This document shows positions 5,788-12,672 of a stretch of DNA of 20,418 nucleotides, one piece after another. Origin of the DNA: a virus; the IMG/VR virus record IMGVR_UViG_3300046464_000588, positions 1 through 20,418 of that record, one strand, 5' to 3'. Within the stretch, counting starts at the first letter, position 1, and each line of letters starts with the position of its first letter. The notes under the pieces are model-generated. The model was not told where the DNA came from and did not search any database. It saw only the letters and a list, made by a program, of their open reading frames with translations. The translations under genes and the position numbers were made by a program.

Positions 5788-6995
5788 TAGTAACCTACTC
5801 CTGGCATTTCGTTTCCTTTTCCTTCGTAATCTTCCTTATAAACTGGATTAATCTCAGAAAATTGAAGTGTCATTCTCATATGTACGGGTGATTTTAAATC
5901 TCCTGAATAAGTTGCATAAGTTCCTGATGCAGTATAATCTACTTTCATATCAGTTAAAACACCAACTTTAAATGAATTTAAAAATGGGTGTTTATTCTTT
6001 CCAGACATATACTCGAATGTAAATAGATCTGGAGCTTTAAGTAAAATACCACCACTACCACCTTGGGTAGATGCACCATTTGATGGTGACATTGCATATT
6101 TAATTGTTCTTATAATTGCTTTGACTTCACCAGCTTCTAGTTCATCTCTAGGAGTAAAATCAAAAACAAATGGGAATGATCTAAGTGTTACACTACTGAA
6201 TAATAACTCAAGATTTGATTGTAAAATTTGACCAGATGCTCTTGATATCAATGCATCAGCAGAAACGTTTCTACCAACAGAATTTACTATTTGTGCAGCC
6301 AGTCCAGTTTTTAATGCGGTCATCTCACTGTTATCAGGTCCAACAAAACTGACACTACCAGGTTTTGTTACCAGATTATTTAACATATCCATAATATTTT
6401 TTGTACCCTTTCCATCACCCGACACCATATCAGCTGCAGCTGAAACACCAGCAGCATTAATAGGACTTAAAGTCTCTTTGCTATATCCTACAGAAAGACT
6501 ATCACTAATCCTTTGTGGTATCGGTAAAAATATATGTCTGGCATTTTTTTTAAGTTTACCTTTGGTTTCACCACCTAGTTTATTAAAACTATCTGAAAAT
6601 GAAGGTACATTGAGTTGAGTAAAATCTACATTATACTTATCGTAGTATGGTCGATCGTTTGTTGCAGCTATCTGTTCACCTTTGGTGATAGCACTGCTAG
6701 CAAAACCTTCTAAACTGAGACCATTATTTGGTTCATACTCAAAGATACTAATTTTCAACATATCTTGACCAGGTTGAAACTTGGTATATGGATATCTGTA
6801 AACCTCTCCGTTTTGCTCTTGACCAGGTTGTTTTTTTCCTGGAGTATTATTTGGACCAGATCCACTGTTTTGTGTATTTTGTGTTGATTCAGCAGCAGAT
6901 TGTGATTGCTTTGCAGATGGAGGTGTTGGATCCTTAAGACCAAAACTACCATCATCACCACCAAGATTTAAAGTACTGGTATTACTCGCAGCCAT
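5787..6995 (-). CDS. gp48: Baseplate tail-tube cap protein gp48
   Basis: A 402-aa homologue of T4 gp48, which caps the baseplate hub and starts the tail tube together with gp54. Typical segments are LQSNLELLFSSVTLRSFPF (about 258-276), FTPRDELEAGEVKAIIRTIK (about 280-299), LKAPDLFTFEYM and the C-terminal SFKVGVLTDMKVDYTASGTY, then LQFSEINPV. The N-terminal 65 residues are low-complexity and rich in Gln, Ser, Pro and Gly, likely disordered. The middle (about 185-250) is Ala/Gly-rich. The ATG is preceded by a CTAAATA motif 21 nt upstream, inside the end of the upstream gene. It overlaps gp53 by 1 nt. Confidence 0.9.
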   Translation of the reverse strand: MAASNTSTLNLGGDDGSFGLKDPTPPSAKQSQSAAESTQNTQNSGSGPNNTPGKKQPGQEQNGEVYRYPYTKFQPGQDMLKISIFEYEPNNGLSLEGFASSAITKGEQIAATNDRPYYDKYNVDFTQLNVPSFSDSFNKLGGETKGKLKKNARHIFLPIPQRISDSLSVGYSKETLSPINAAGVSAAADMVSGDGKGTKNIMDMLNNLVTKPGSVSFVGPDNSEMTALKTGLAAQIVNSVGRNVSADALISRASGQILQSNLELLFSSVTLRSFPFVFDFTPRDELEAGEVKAIIRTIKYAMSPSNGASTQGGSGGILLKAPDLFTFEYMSGKNKHPFLNSFKVGVLTDMKVDYTASGTYATYSGDLKSPVHMRMTLQFSEINPVYKEDYEGKGNEMPGVGY

Positions 6996-7010
6996 CTATA
7001 AAGACACTTT

Positions 7011-7391
7011 TCAAGTATTTAGCTTAATATTTGCAAAAGGAATCATTTGTAAATCTTTTACCTCTGATGGATACACTTCATATAATCCACCAGCAACTTC
7101 ATTCCAAGTATATTGTCGTGTTTCATTCCAATGAAAATTATATCCACGAAATCCCCACGCCATAACATCAGTTACCGCAACAAATGGATTCTGGTCGTAT
7201 TGTATATTGGGTGTCTTAGCATTATAAACAAAAACATATATTTTTCCTGCCTCAGGAACTTTAGATCCCTCAGTTAAAACTTCAAGAATATTAATCATAA
7301 CATCATCAGGATTTTTTATCCCAATGATTTCATCAGCAACACCACGTACTCTATTAACATTAATATCTGTATCTGTGGGTCTTATTGCCAT
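7011..7391 (-). CDS. Conserved virion-operon protein of unknown function (126 aa)
   Basis: I do not recognise a T4 counterpart. The protein has 126 residues, no cysteine and no membrane segment. The C-terminal half is aromatic and looks beta-rich: KIYVFVYNAKTPNIQYDQNP, VTDVMAWGFRGYNFHWNE, YTWNEVAGGLYEVY. It ends IPFANIKLNT. The N-terminus contains NRVRGVADEIIG and a predicted helix. It lies between gp4 and gp48, overlapping the gp4 stop by 1 nt (TAATG), so it is translated with head-completion and baseplate genes and may be a virion or assembly protein. From memory, similar proteins exist at this place in other T4-like marine phages. The function is not inferable from sequence alone. Confidence 0.8.
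   Translation of the reverse strand: MAIRPTDTDINVNRVRGVADEIIGIKNPDDVMINILEVLTEGSKVPEAGKIYVFVYNAKTPNIQYDQNPFVAVTDVMAWGFRGYNFHWNETRQYTWNEVAGGLYEVYPSEVKDLQMIPFANIKLNT
7016..7022 (-). promoter_or_regulatory. Candidate late promoter CTAAATA for gp48-gp53
   Basis: On the minus strand CTAAATA lies 20 nt before the gp48 ATG and encodes the Leu-Asn-Thr at the end of the 126-aa gene just upstream. Placement matches the other CTAAATA motifs at structural gene starts. Chance occurrence in AT-rich DNA cannot be excluded. Confidence 0.45.
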
Positions 7392-7828
7392 TACTTGATA
7401 CCTAATTCTTTCTCAGTCATAACTTTAAATTCCCATCTACGATCTTCGCAATAGTCTTTTGCAGCCTCCCACTTAGCTCTATTTTTTGCATATTCATATG
7501 CTTCATTGAGATATTTTTTAGTTTGTCTTTTTGGTTTGGGTGGAGGAGAACATTGACGTAATGGTTTTACTTCTATCAATGATGATTTAACTCTACCATT
7601 TATATCTTTATACTTTATGTAAAAATCTGGAAAATATCTATGAATTTTATTATCAATGGGTGATCGATATGGAATAAAAAATTCTTCTGATTGCCACTCT
7701 ATAATATTTTCATTGTTATCACAGTAGACCATAAATTTACGTTCCCATAAAGAACGGTATATAATATTGGTTGGATCACCCTTATATTTTTTTGGATGGG
7801 ATGGTTGATATTTTCCCTTATATGACAT
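7391..7828 (-). CDS. gp4: Head completion protein gp4, TnsA-like nuclease fold
   Basis: A 145-aa homologue of T4 gp4 (also called gp50/gp65), required to finish DNA-filled heads so that tails can join. The sequence is strongly conserved: MSYKGKYQPSHPKKYKGDP, IIYRSLWERKFMVYCD, PYRSPIDNKIHRYFPDFYI and SLIEVKPLRQ. A TnsA-like PD-(D/E)XK arrangement is visible: E29 (WER), D68 (FPDF), and E86-V-K88. This suggests that nuclease chemistry is retained, perhaps for trimming packaged DNA ends; that activity is an inference. The C-terminal half is basic and helical, ending ELGIK. It is the first gene of the minus-strand operon, reading from a 36-bp divergent intergenic region. Confidence 0.93.
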   Translation of the reverse strand: MSYKGKYQPSHPKKYKGDPTNIIYRSLWERKFMVYCDNNENIIEWQSEEFFIPYRSPIDNKIHRYFPDFYIKYKDINGRVKSSLIEVKPLRQCSPPPKPKRQTKKYLNEAYEYAKNRAKWEAAKDYCEDRRWEFKVMTEKELGIK

Positions 7829-7835
7829 CTAAATA
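7829..7835 (+). promoter_or_regulatory. Candidate late promoter CTAAATA for the gp54 operon
   Basis: CTAAATA begins one base after the gp4 start codon and lies 29 nt before the GTG of the gp54-like gene. It points rightward and faces the minus-strand copy at 7857-7863. A start about 6-7 nt downstream would give a leader of about 22 nt. Confidence 0.5.
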
Positions 7836-7856
7836 ACTAAACAATCACTTATAAGA

Positions 7857-7863
7857 TATTTAG
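7857..7863 (-). promoter_or_regulatory. Candidate late promoter CTAAATA for the gp4-gp48-gp53 operon
   Basis: On the minus strand CTAAATA begins just before the GTG of the gp54-like gene and lies 28 nt upstream of the gp4 ATG. Spacing to its gene mirrors the plus-strand copy, so the two motifs form a symmetric facing pair in 36 bp. Confidence 0.5.
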
Positions 7864-7864
7864 A

Positions 7865-8719
7865 GTGGCTAGACCGTTTCCTAAAAAGATATCCCAAATT
7901 AAACCCACACTTAGTAATGTTGCACAAACATCTCATTTTGCAGTAACATTCGGTGGTTTTCATCCCAATCTAAGCACTCATTTAAAAAGAAAGGGAATTG
8001 ATAATAGATATGCACAAGAAAAATTATCACTTTTATGTTGTAGAGCGTCTTTACCTGGAAGTGGTTATGCAACCGCAGATGTAATTGGAAATTATACTGG
8101 TGTCGCAGAAAAATTTGCACACACAAGAACATTTGTACAAATGTCAATGGATTTTTATGTTGATGACGATTATAAGTCAATGAAGTTTTTGGAACATTGG
8201 TTAGAATTTATGTCCAATGGTTCATCTTTTGATAATGCAGATCCATTAAAAGATGGATATTACTATAGAATGAGGTATCCAAATCAATATAAGTGTGATG
8301 AAACTAGAATTGTAAAATTTGAACGAGATTATAAAAATTATCTTGAGTATAGATTTATTGGAATGTTTCCAATTTCTTTGGATGCATCTACAGTATCATA
8401 TGAGGGATCTAGAGTCTTAAAAGCAACTGCAACGTTTAATTATGATAGACATATTGCAGGAAGATCACGATCAGTCGATAAACTTCTTAAACGAGATAAC
8501 AATGATGAACCATCATTTGCTGAACAGGTCAGAGCAAAAAATCTTGATAGACTTGATGACATCAATGGGTTTGCTCAGAGACCATTCAATGCGGATCTTG
8601 ATGGTGTTCAAAGGTTGATTGCTGATGGTAGATTTTTAAATAGTGGATCGGGTGGATCAACTATTATTTCTGAAGGTATTTCTGCTGCATCGGGTGGAGG
8701 TGGGTCCAGAACTGCCTAA
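7865..8719 (+). CDS. gp54: Baseplate tail-tube initiator, gp54-like
   Basis: A 284-aa tube-fold protein. It resembles T4 gp54, which with gp48 forms the first rings from which tail-tube polymerisation starts. Supporting segments are CRASLPGSGYATADVIGN and SMDFYVDDDYKSMKFLEHWL, then GMFPISLDASTVSYEGSRVL and ATFNYDRH; T4 gp54 has a comparable IPISVSAPELSYDG...VTFAYRV end. The last 30 residues are a Gly/Ser tail. The start is GTG 7865 (next in-frame Met is far inside the conserved core), with only a weak ribosome site. A role as a tail-tube protein (gp19-like fold) is an alternative, since gp54, gp48 and gp19 share this fold. It opens the plus-strand structural operon. Confidence 0.72.
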   Translation: MARPFPKKISQIKPTLSNVAQTSHFAVTFGGFHPNLSTHLKRKGIDNRYAQEKLSLLCCRASLPGSGYATADVIGNYTGVAEKFAHTRTFVQMSMDFYVDDDYKSMKFLEHWLEFMSNGSSFDNADPLKDGYYYRMRYPNQYKCDETRIVKFERDYKNYLEYRFIGMFPISLDASTVSYEGSRVLKATATFNYDRHIAGRSRSVDKLLKRDNNDEPSFAEQVRAKNLDRLDDINGFAQRPFNADLDGVQRLIADGRFLNSGSGGSTIISEGISAASGGGGSRTA

Positions 8720-8725
8720 TAAATA
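8718..8725 (+). promoter_or_regulatory. Candidate late promoter AATAAATA before gp26
   Basis: AATAAATA, one mismatch from the T4 late element TATAAATA, overlaps the gp54 stop codon and lies 25 nt before the gp26 ATG at 8751. An AGGA ribosome site follows at 8743-8746. The same sequence in the same context (CTAATAAATA against ACTAATAAATA) precedes the spike gene at 16542. Confidence 0.5.
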
Positions 8726-8750
8726 ATTTTAATGAATTGCTTAGGATATT

Positions 8751-9467
8751 ATGCCTTTACCAAAAATTTCAACTCCAACCTATGAGTTGACAATCCCTTC
8801 AACTGGAAAGAAGATTAAGTATAGACCTTTCCTTGTTAAAGAAGAAAAAGTTCTTATCATTGCTATGGAAAGCGAAGATATGAATACTATTGCCAGTGCT
8901 GTCAACGATGTTATTAAAAGTTGTATAATTACTCGCGGTATAAAAGTAGAAGATCTTTCAACATTTGATATTGAATATTTGTTTTTAAATATTAGAGGAA
9001 AATCTGTAGGAGAAGAAGTAGAAGTACTTATTACTTGTCCTGATGATAACACAACTAAAGTACCTACAATAATTGCACTTGATGAAATTCAAGTTATATT
9101 TGATGAGAAACATAGCAAAGATATTAAACTTGATGATACCTTAACGATGAGATTAAAGTATCCATCAATGGAAGAGTTTATCAAGAGTAATTTTGCATTA
9201 AGCGATATTAGTGTTGATGATACTTTTGAAATTGTAATGTCTTGTATTGAACAAATTTACAATGAAGAAGAATCATGGTCAATCAAAGATTGTACTAAAA
9301 AAGAACTTAAAGAATTTGTCGAGCAATTAAGTTCTAAGCAGTTCAAACAAATTGAAAATTTCTTTGAAACAATGCCAAAACTTTCCCATACAATAACTGT
9401 AACAAATCCAAATACTGGAGTAGAAAATGATGTTGTACTTGAGGGATTAGCAAGTTTTTTCGTATAA
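8751..9467 (+). CDS. gp26: Baseplate hub assembly protein gp26 (tail-chaperone-like)
   Basis: A 238-aa member of the T4 gp26 family (T4_baseplate, PF12322 as I recall), needed for assembling the central baseplate hub. Typical segments are KYRPFLVKEEKVLIIAMESE (24-43), STFDIEYLFLNIRGKSVGEE (70-89), CPDDNTTKVPTI and LKYPSMEEFI. The C-terminus is helical (ELKEFVEQLSSKQFKQIENF). It lies just after a tube protein and before long tape-measure-like genes, the place where other tailed phages encode tail-assembly chaperones. Its last codons contain the slippery heptamer TTTTTTC at 9455-9461, so a share of ribosomes may shift to -1 and fuse the 60-aa ORF after residue 237. ATG 8751 has AGGA 4 nt upstream. 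Confidence 0.9.
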   Translation: MPLPKISTPTYELTIPSTGKKIKYRPFLVKEEKVLIIAMESEDMNTIASAVNDVIKSCIITRGIKVEDLSTFDIEYLFLNIRGKSVGEEVEVLITCPDDNTTKVPTIIALDEIQVIFDEKHSKDIKLDDTLTMRLKYPSMEEFIKSNFALSDISVDDTFEIVMSCIEQIYNEEESWSIKDCTKKELKEFVEQLSSKQFKQIENFFETMPKLSHTITVTNPNTGVENDVVLEGLASFFV

Positions 9468-9481
9468 GTATGGCTCATACT
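9441..9481 (+). promoter_or_regulatory. Predicted -1 ribosomal frameshift signal joining gp26 to the 60-aa ORF
   Basis: Three elements of a bacterial -1 frameshift site occur in order. GAGGGA (9441-9446), SD-like, lies 8 nt before the slippery site. The slippery heptamer T TTT TTC (9455-9461) is in the correct register for gp26 codons TTT TTC. After a 5-nt spacer there is a hairpin, AGTATG (9467-9472) with CATACT (9476-9481) and loop GCT. The zero-frame stop TAA is at 9465-9467. After the shift the ribosome reads CGT ATA AGT ATG and enters the 60-aa ORF in frame, giving a 300-aa product. The hairpin also covers the downstream ATG, which has no ribosome site at normal distance. Confidence 0.75.
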
Positions 9482-9652
9482 GATCTTGAGTCATACTTTA
9501 GAATTAATTTTGCACTGATGCAACACCATAAATATAGCTTGACAGAACTTGAAAATATGCTTCCGTGGGAGAAAGAAATATATCTTTCTCTATTACAACA
9601 GCACGTTGAGGAAGAAAATTTAAAAGCACAACACCAACAGATGAATGGTTGA
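9470..9652 (+). CDS. Small helical gp51-like ORF, probably the frameshift extension of gp26
   Basis: Sixty residues, mostly helical: MAHTDLESYFRINFALMQHH, then KYSLTELENMLPWEKEIYLS and LLQQHVEEENLKAQHQQMNG. The pattern LPWEKEIYLSLL recalls the xPWE+xIY motif of small tail-assembly proteins (T4 gp51 and lambda gpT type); this is recalled, not searched. It starts 2 nt after the gp26 stop and is in the -1 frame relative to gp26, with no in-frame stop between the slippery site and its ATG. The ATG lies inside a hairpin stem and lacks a Shine-Dalgarno at normal spacing, so frameshift expression as a gp26 fusion looks more likely than independent initiation. It overlaps the next gene by 8 nt. Confidence 0.8.
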   Translation: MAHTDLESYFRINFALMQHHKYSLTELENMLPWEKEIYLSLLQQHVEEENLKAQHQQMNG

Positions 9653-11189
9653 AATTTCACCACTAATAGCAAGAAGATCTAGAATTTCTGCTAGTGCATT
9701 TACTGGCAGATCAGATCCTACTGTTACTGAGATTGATCCACAATCAAAAGCATTATTAAACAGTAATTCAATTCAACTTGGATTGGTGTCAAGACAAGTC
9801 GAAAATTTGTCTGCAAGAGTAAATCAATTATCAAATTCTTTACAAGCGGTAAGAAATAATTTAGCAACTTCTCAAGCATTAGAGAGACAAAAAGAAAATC
9901 AAGAACAAATATTAGCGACAAAACTTGCTCAACAAAAATTAAGGGAAGGAAAAGAAAGTGCAATTGAGAAGAAGATAACAGTAGCAGCATTTAAACCTAT
10001 TAATAAATTAGGTAGAACGGCACAGTCTTCTTTGTCCGGTTTGAGTGATATTTTTAAACGTCTTTTTGGTGCCTTCTTAGCATTTAAGGGAGTGGAAACA
10101 ATAAAGGCACTTGCAGAAGGTAATACTGAAAAATTAGAAGAAATTAAGAATCAAGTATTACTAACAGTTGGTGGTTTTGTAGGTCTAAGTCTTGCAGTTA
10201 AAGTTGCAACTGGAGGTTTAAGTTTAGGTTTCCTTAAACTTTCAGGGCTCCTTGTAGTTTTGGGAGGATTAGCATTTTTTAAAGATGATATTAAGAATCT
10301 TGTTAAGGATTTTTGGGGTCAATCATTTAGAAGAGTTAGAGATAGAAGACGAAATAGTGAAAATAATGGTCAAGGTGGACCAGAGAATCCCGATCCAGTA
10401 ATTGATTACCAAAATCAAGATCCCGACATAGAACCCCAAAAATCTCCAACAAGTGAAGTAAAACCTTCATCAGAACCTGAAGCACCAAATATTGGTTATG
10501 AATGGTGGAGAAATATTATTACTGATAGTACACCAACATCGATGAAGAGAAGAAGAGAAGAAGAAAAAATACAACCACCATCAAAACAGAAAGAAAATGA
10601 AGAAAATAAAACTGATATCCAACCAAATCCCACTAAACCTGAAATAGAAGGAAGCAATAATACTGATGAGAGTAATTTAAACGACAAAGGTGACAATATT
10701 GAACCTCAACCAAAGGGTCCTATTCCACTTGATGTCATACCGTTTAAAGATCCTCAATCTGAACCAAAATCGCAGTCAAAACCACAAAGTTCTTTACTAC
10801 CTACAAGTAGAGAGCAAGAATTTAGGAAGAAAACTGCTGAAAGAGAATCACGTCCTGAAAACCAGGTTGGTGCGAAGGTAACAGATCCTGAAATCCTCAA
10901 AATGATTGAAGAGGAAAAAGAAATTGGTAGAACAGGAAAAATGCCTACCAATATTGTACCAATTTATAAAGATAAAGGAGATATTATTAAAAATGTGTCT
11001 CAATCAACTGATAATCAATCTATAAATGTTGTACCTATGCCAATACCAATGGATTCTGGAGGTGGTCAACAGCAGGTGAATGTAAGTTCTGGAAGTATTG
11101 GGGAAGGTCCTGGAGTTTCAATTTCTTCGTCAAATCCTGACAATCCATATATTCTTGGTGCATTAGCACAATATAACGTACTAGCATAA
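9645..11189 (+). CDS. Tail structural protein with coiled coil and hydrophobic core, tape-measure-like
   Basis: A 514-aa protein with no family I can name firmly. Residues 40-112 form a likely coiled coil (LVSRQVENLSARVNQLSNSL and on, Gln/Lys/Glu-rich). Residues 133-212 are hydrophobic and Gly-rich, with two membrane-compatible stretches near 171-187 and 190-211 (GLLVVLGGLAFF). Residues 230-450 are a disordered Pro/Glu/Lys/Asn linker. The C-terminus has INVVPMPIPM followed by a Gly/Ser-rich end and NPYILGALAQYNVLA. Its place after gp26 and the gp51-like ORF is where tape-measure genes sit in other phages, and a hydrophobic helix in an extended protein fits that role; T4 gp29 (590 aa) would be the counterpart. 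The start ATG 9645 overlaps the 60-aa ORF. Confidence 0.78.
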   Translation: MVEISPLIARRSRISASAFTGRSDPTVTEIDPQSKALLNSNSIQLGLVSRQVENLSARVNQLSNSLQAVRNNLATSQALERQKENQEQILATKLAQQKLREGKESAIEKKITVAAFKPINKLGRTAQSSLSGLSDIFKRLFGAFLAFKGVETIKALAEGNTEKLEEIKNQVLLTVGGFVGLSLAVKVATGGLSLGFLKLSGLLVVLGGLAFFKDDIKNLVKDFWGQSFRRVRDRRRNSENNGQGGPENPDPVIDYQNQDPDIEPQKSPTSEVKPSSEPEAPNIGYEWWRNIITDSTPTSMKRRREEEKIQPPSKQKENEENKTDIQPNPTKPEIEGSNNTDESNLNDKGDNIEPQPKGPIPLDVIPFKDPQSEPKSQSKPQSSLLPTSREQEFRKKTAERESRPENQVGAKVTDPEILKMIEEEKEIGRTGKMPTNIVPIYKDKGDIIKNVSQSTDNQSINVVPMPIPMDSGGGQQQVNVSSGSIGEGPGVSISSSNPDNPYILGALAQYNVLA

Positions 11190-11190
11190 A

Positions 11191-12672
11191 ATGAAATCAC
11201 TAAAGAAAAATAGAGACAGTATAGAAGGAATTAGAAAATCTTTACTTTCATTTGGTAAGGGTATTACTTCTGCTACCTCAATATCTTTTGGTATTAGTAA
11301 AGACCTTGTACGTGGAAATACAGCAAAGAAAAGTGCTATTTTCTCAAAATCAAGACTATTCAATAAGAGAAGACAGTCTGTCTTAAGAAGGGAAAAGGAA
11401 GGTATAATTGAAGCGAATCAAATAGGTAATATCAATAATGCTTCTCCTACTAAAAGGATATCATCAAGCACAAAAGGATTGTTAGGACGAATAATGGATG
11501 CACTTGGTGCAATTTTGATTGGTTGGGGAATTGTCAATCTTCCTAGAATAATTGAAGGTGTAAATAATCTAATAAAAAAGATACAAGATATTATAGAAGT
11601 AACTAGAACTTGGTATGAAAATACTATTAATTGGTTTACTTCACTCACGAGTGATCTTGATGATAAATTAAATCAATTGAGAAATATATCTTTTGACTTT
11701 GATGGTGATACCGAAAATATAGAAAAAAGTGCTGCCGAAAATAAAAATATATTTGCTGATATAATAAAAAGACTTGAGGAAACTATTGATTTTTGGAGGA
11801 ATGGTCCTCCTCCGATGGAAGGACCAGAAGCACCCAGTCAAAATAATAACACTGTAAACCCATCATCATTCAGTGGAAGAAATATGGGTGGAAGTCCTAA
11901 GGGTTTACTAAAATTTATTAGTAGTGCAGAAGGTGGATATGGATCCACATATTCTGGGCATTTGAGTGATTTCTCTAGAGCAGGTGAAGATATCACACAA
12001 ATGACTATTACTCAATTAGTACAATATCAGAAAGATTACCTTGCACATCAAAGAAAAAAGGGTGTTCCAGCAGATTCTAGAAGTGCAGCAGTTGGTGCTT
12101 ATCAAATGTTGTATCCTGATAAGTTTGTCAAAGAAGCAGGTCTTACAATGGGGGATAAGTTTACTCCAGAGAATCAAGATAAATTGATAGTAGCATATAT
12201 GACAGATAGGGGACTGACAGCAGAAAAGGCAGCAAAAGATCCTGTAGGATTTGCTAAAGGATTATCACAAGCATTTGCTGGTGTTCCTGTTGTTGAAGGA
12301 ATGCAAGGTGATGCCCAATATGTAGAACGAGGTCAAAGTTACTATAGGGGGCGGGGAAGTAATGCAGCAACAACCTCTCCAGAAAAGGTTGAAGAGGCAA
12401 TCAAACAGTTTGGTGAGTCATATAAACCAAATACAAATCAATCCAATAATACTGTAAATCCTAATTTGAACGCCAACATACCAACCAATAAATCTACTAA
12501 TTTAGCGTCAAATAATACACCAAAAACAATCCAAGTACCAATTCCAATTAGTACCTCAACATCTCCACCACCAGCACCAAGAACAGGATCAAATCAGGGT
12601 GGTGGTACAAAGATTGTTAGTGGTGGAACTTCGTTAAATAGTTTTATATTCACAGAGTTACAATACACATAA
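11191..12672 (+). CDS. Tail structural protein carrying a muramidase domain
   Basis: A 493-aa two-part protein. Residues 1-205 are basic and then helical, with a hydrophobic segment GLLGRIMDALGAILIGWGIV (96-115), similar in style to the protein before it. Residues 237-385 look like a lysozyme or transglycosylase: KFISSAEGGYGSTY with candidate catalytic E247, MTITQLVQYQ, SAAVGAYQMLYPDKF (298-312), FTPENQDKLIVAYMTDRG. This order resembles the lambda R (GH104) group and other phage muramidases. The peptide NNTVNP flanks the domain at 219-224 and 419-424. The C-terminus has TIQVPIPIST and a Gly-rich end. It is probably a virion enzyme that opens peptidoglycan during infection, the task of the T4 gp5 lysozyme. 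It begins 1 nt after the preceding stop. Confidence 0.8.
   Translation: MKSLKKNRDSIEGIRKSLLSFGKGITSATSISFGISKDLVRGNTAKKSAIFSKSRLFNKRRQSVLRREKEGIIEANQIGNINNASPTKRISSSTKGLLGRIMDALGAILIGWGIVNLPRIIEGVNNLIKKIQDIIEVTRTWYENTINWFTSLTSDLDDKLNQLRNISFDFDGDTENIEKSAAENKNIFADIIKRLEETIDFWRNGPPPMEGPEAPSQNNNTVNPSSFSGRNMGGSPKGLLKFISSAEGGYGSTYSGHLSDFSRAGEDITQMTITQLVQYQKDYLAHQRKKGVPADSRSAAVGAYQMLYPDKFVKEAGLTMGDKFTPENQDKLIVAYMTDRGLTAEKAAKDPVGFAKGLSQAFAGVPVVEGMQGDAQYVERGQSYYRGRGSNAATTSPEKVEEAIKQFGESYKPNTNQSNNTVNPNLNANIPTNKSTNLASNNTPKTIQVPIPISTSTSPPPAPRTGSNQGGGTKIVSGGTSLNSFIFTELQYT
11845..12462 (+). repeat. Direct repeat (NNTVNP) flanking the muramidase domain
   Basis: An 18-bp sequence coding Asn-Asn-Thr-Val-Asn-Pro occurs at 11845-11862 and again at 12445-12462, exactly 600 bp apart. 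The copies differ at three third-codon positions. They sit at the two edges of the muramidase domain. Confidence 0.7.

Noticed and set aside
11899-12350. Muramidase domain as a lysis-cassette endolysin
   Set aside because: It is embedded in a long structural protein among tail genes, with no holin-like gene next to it.
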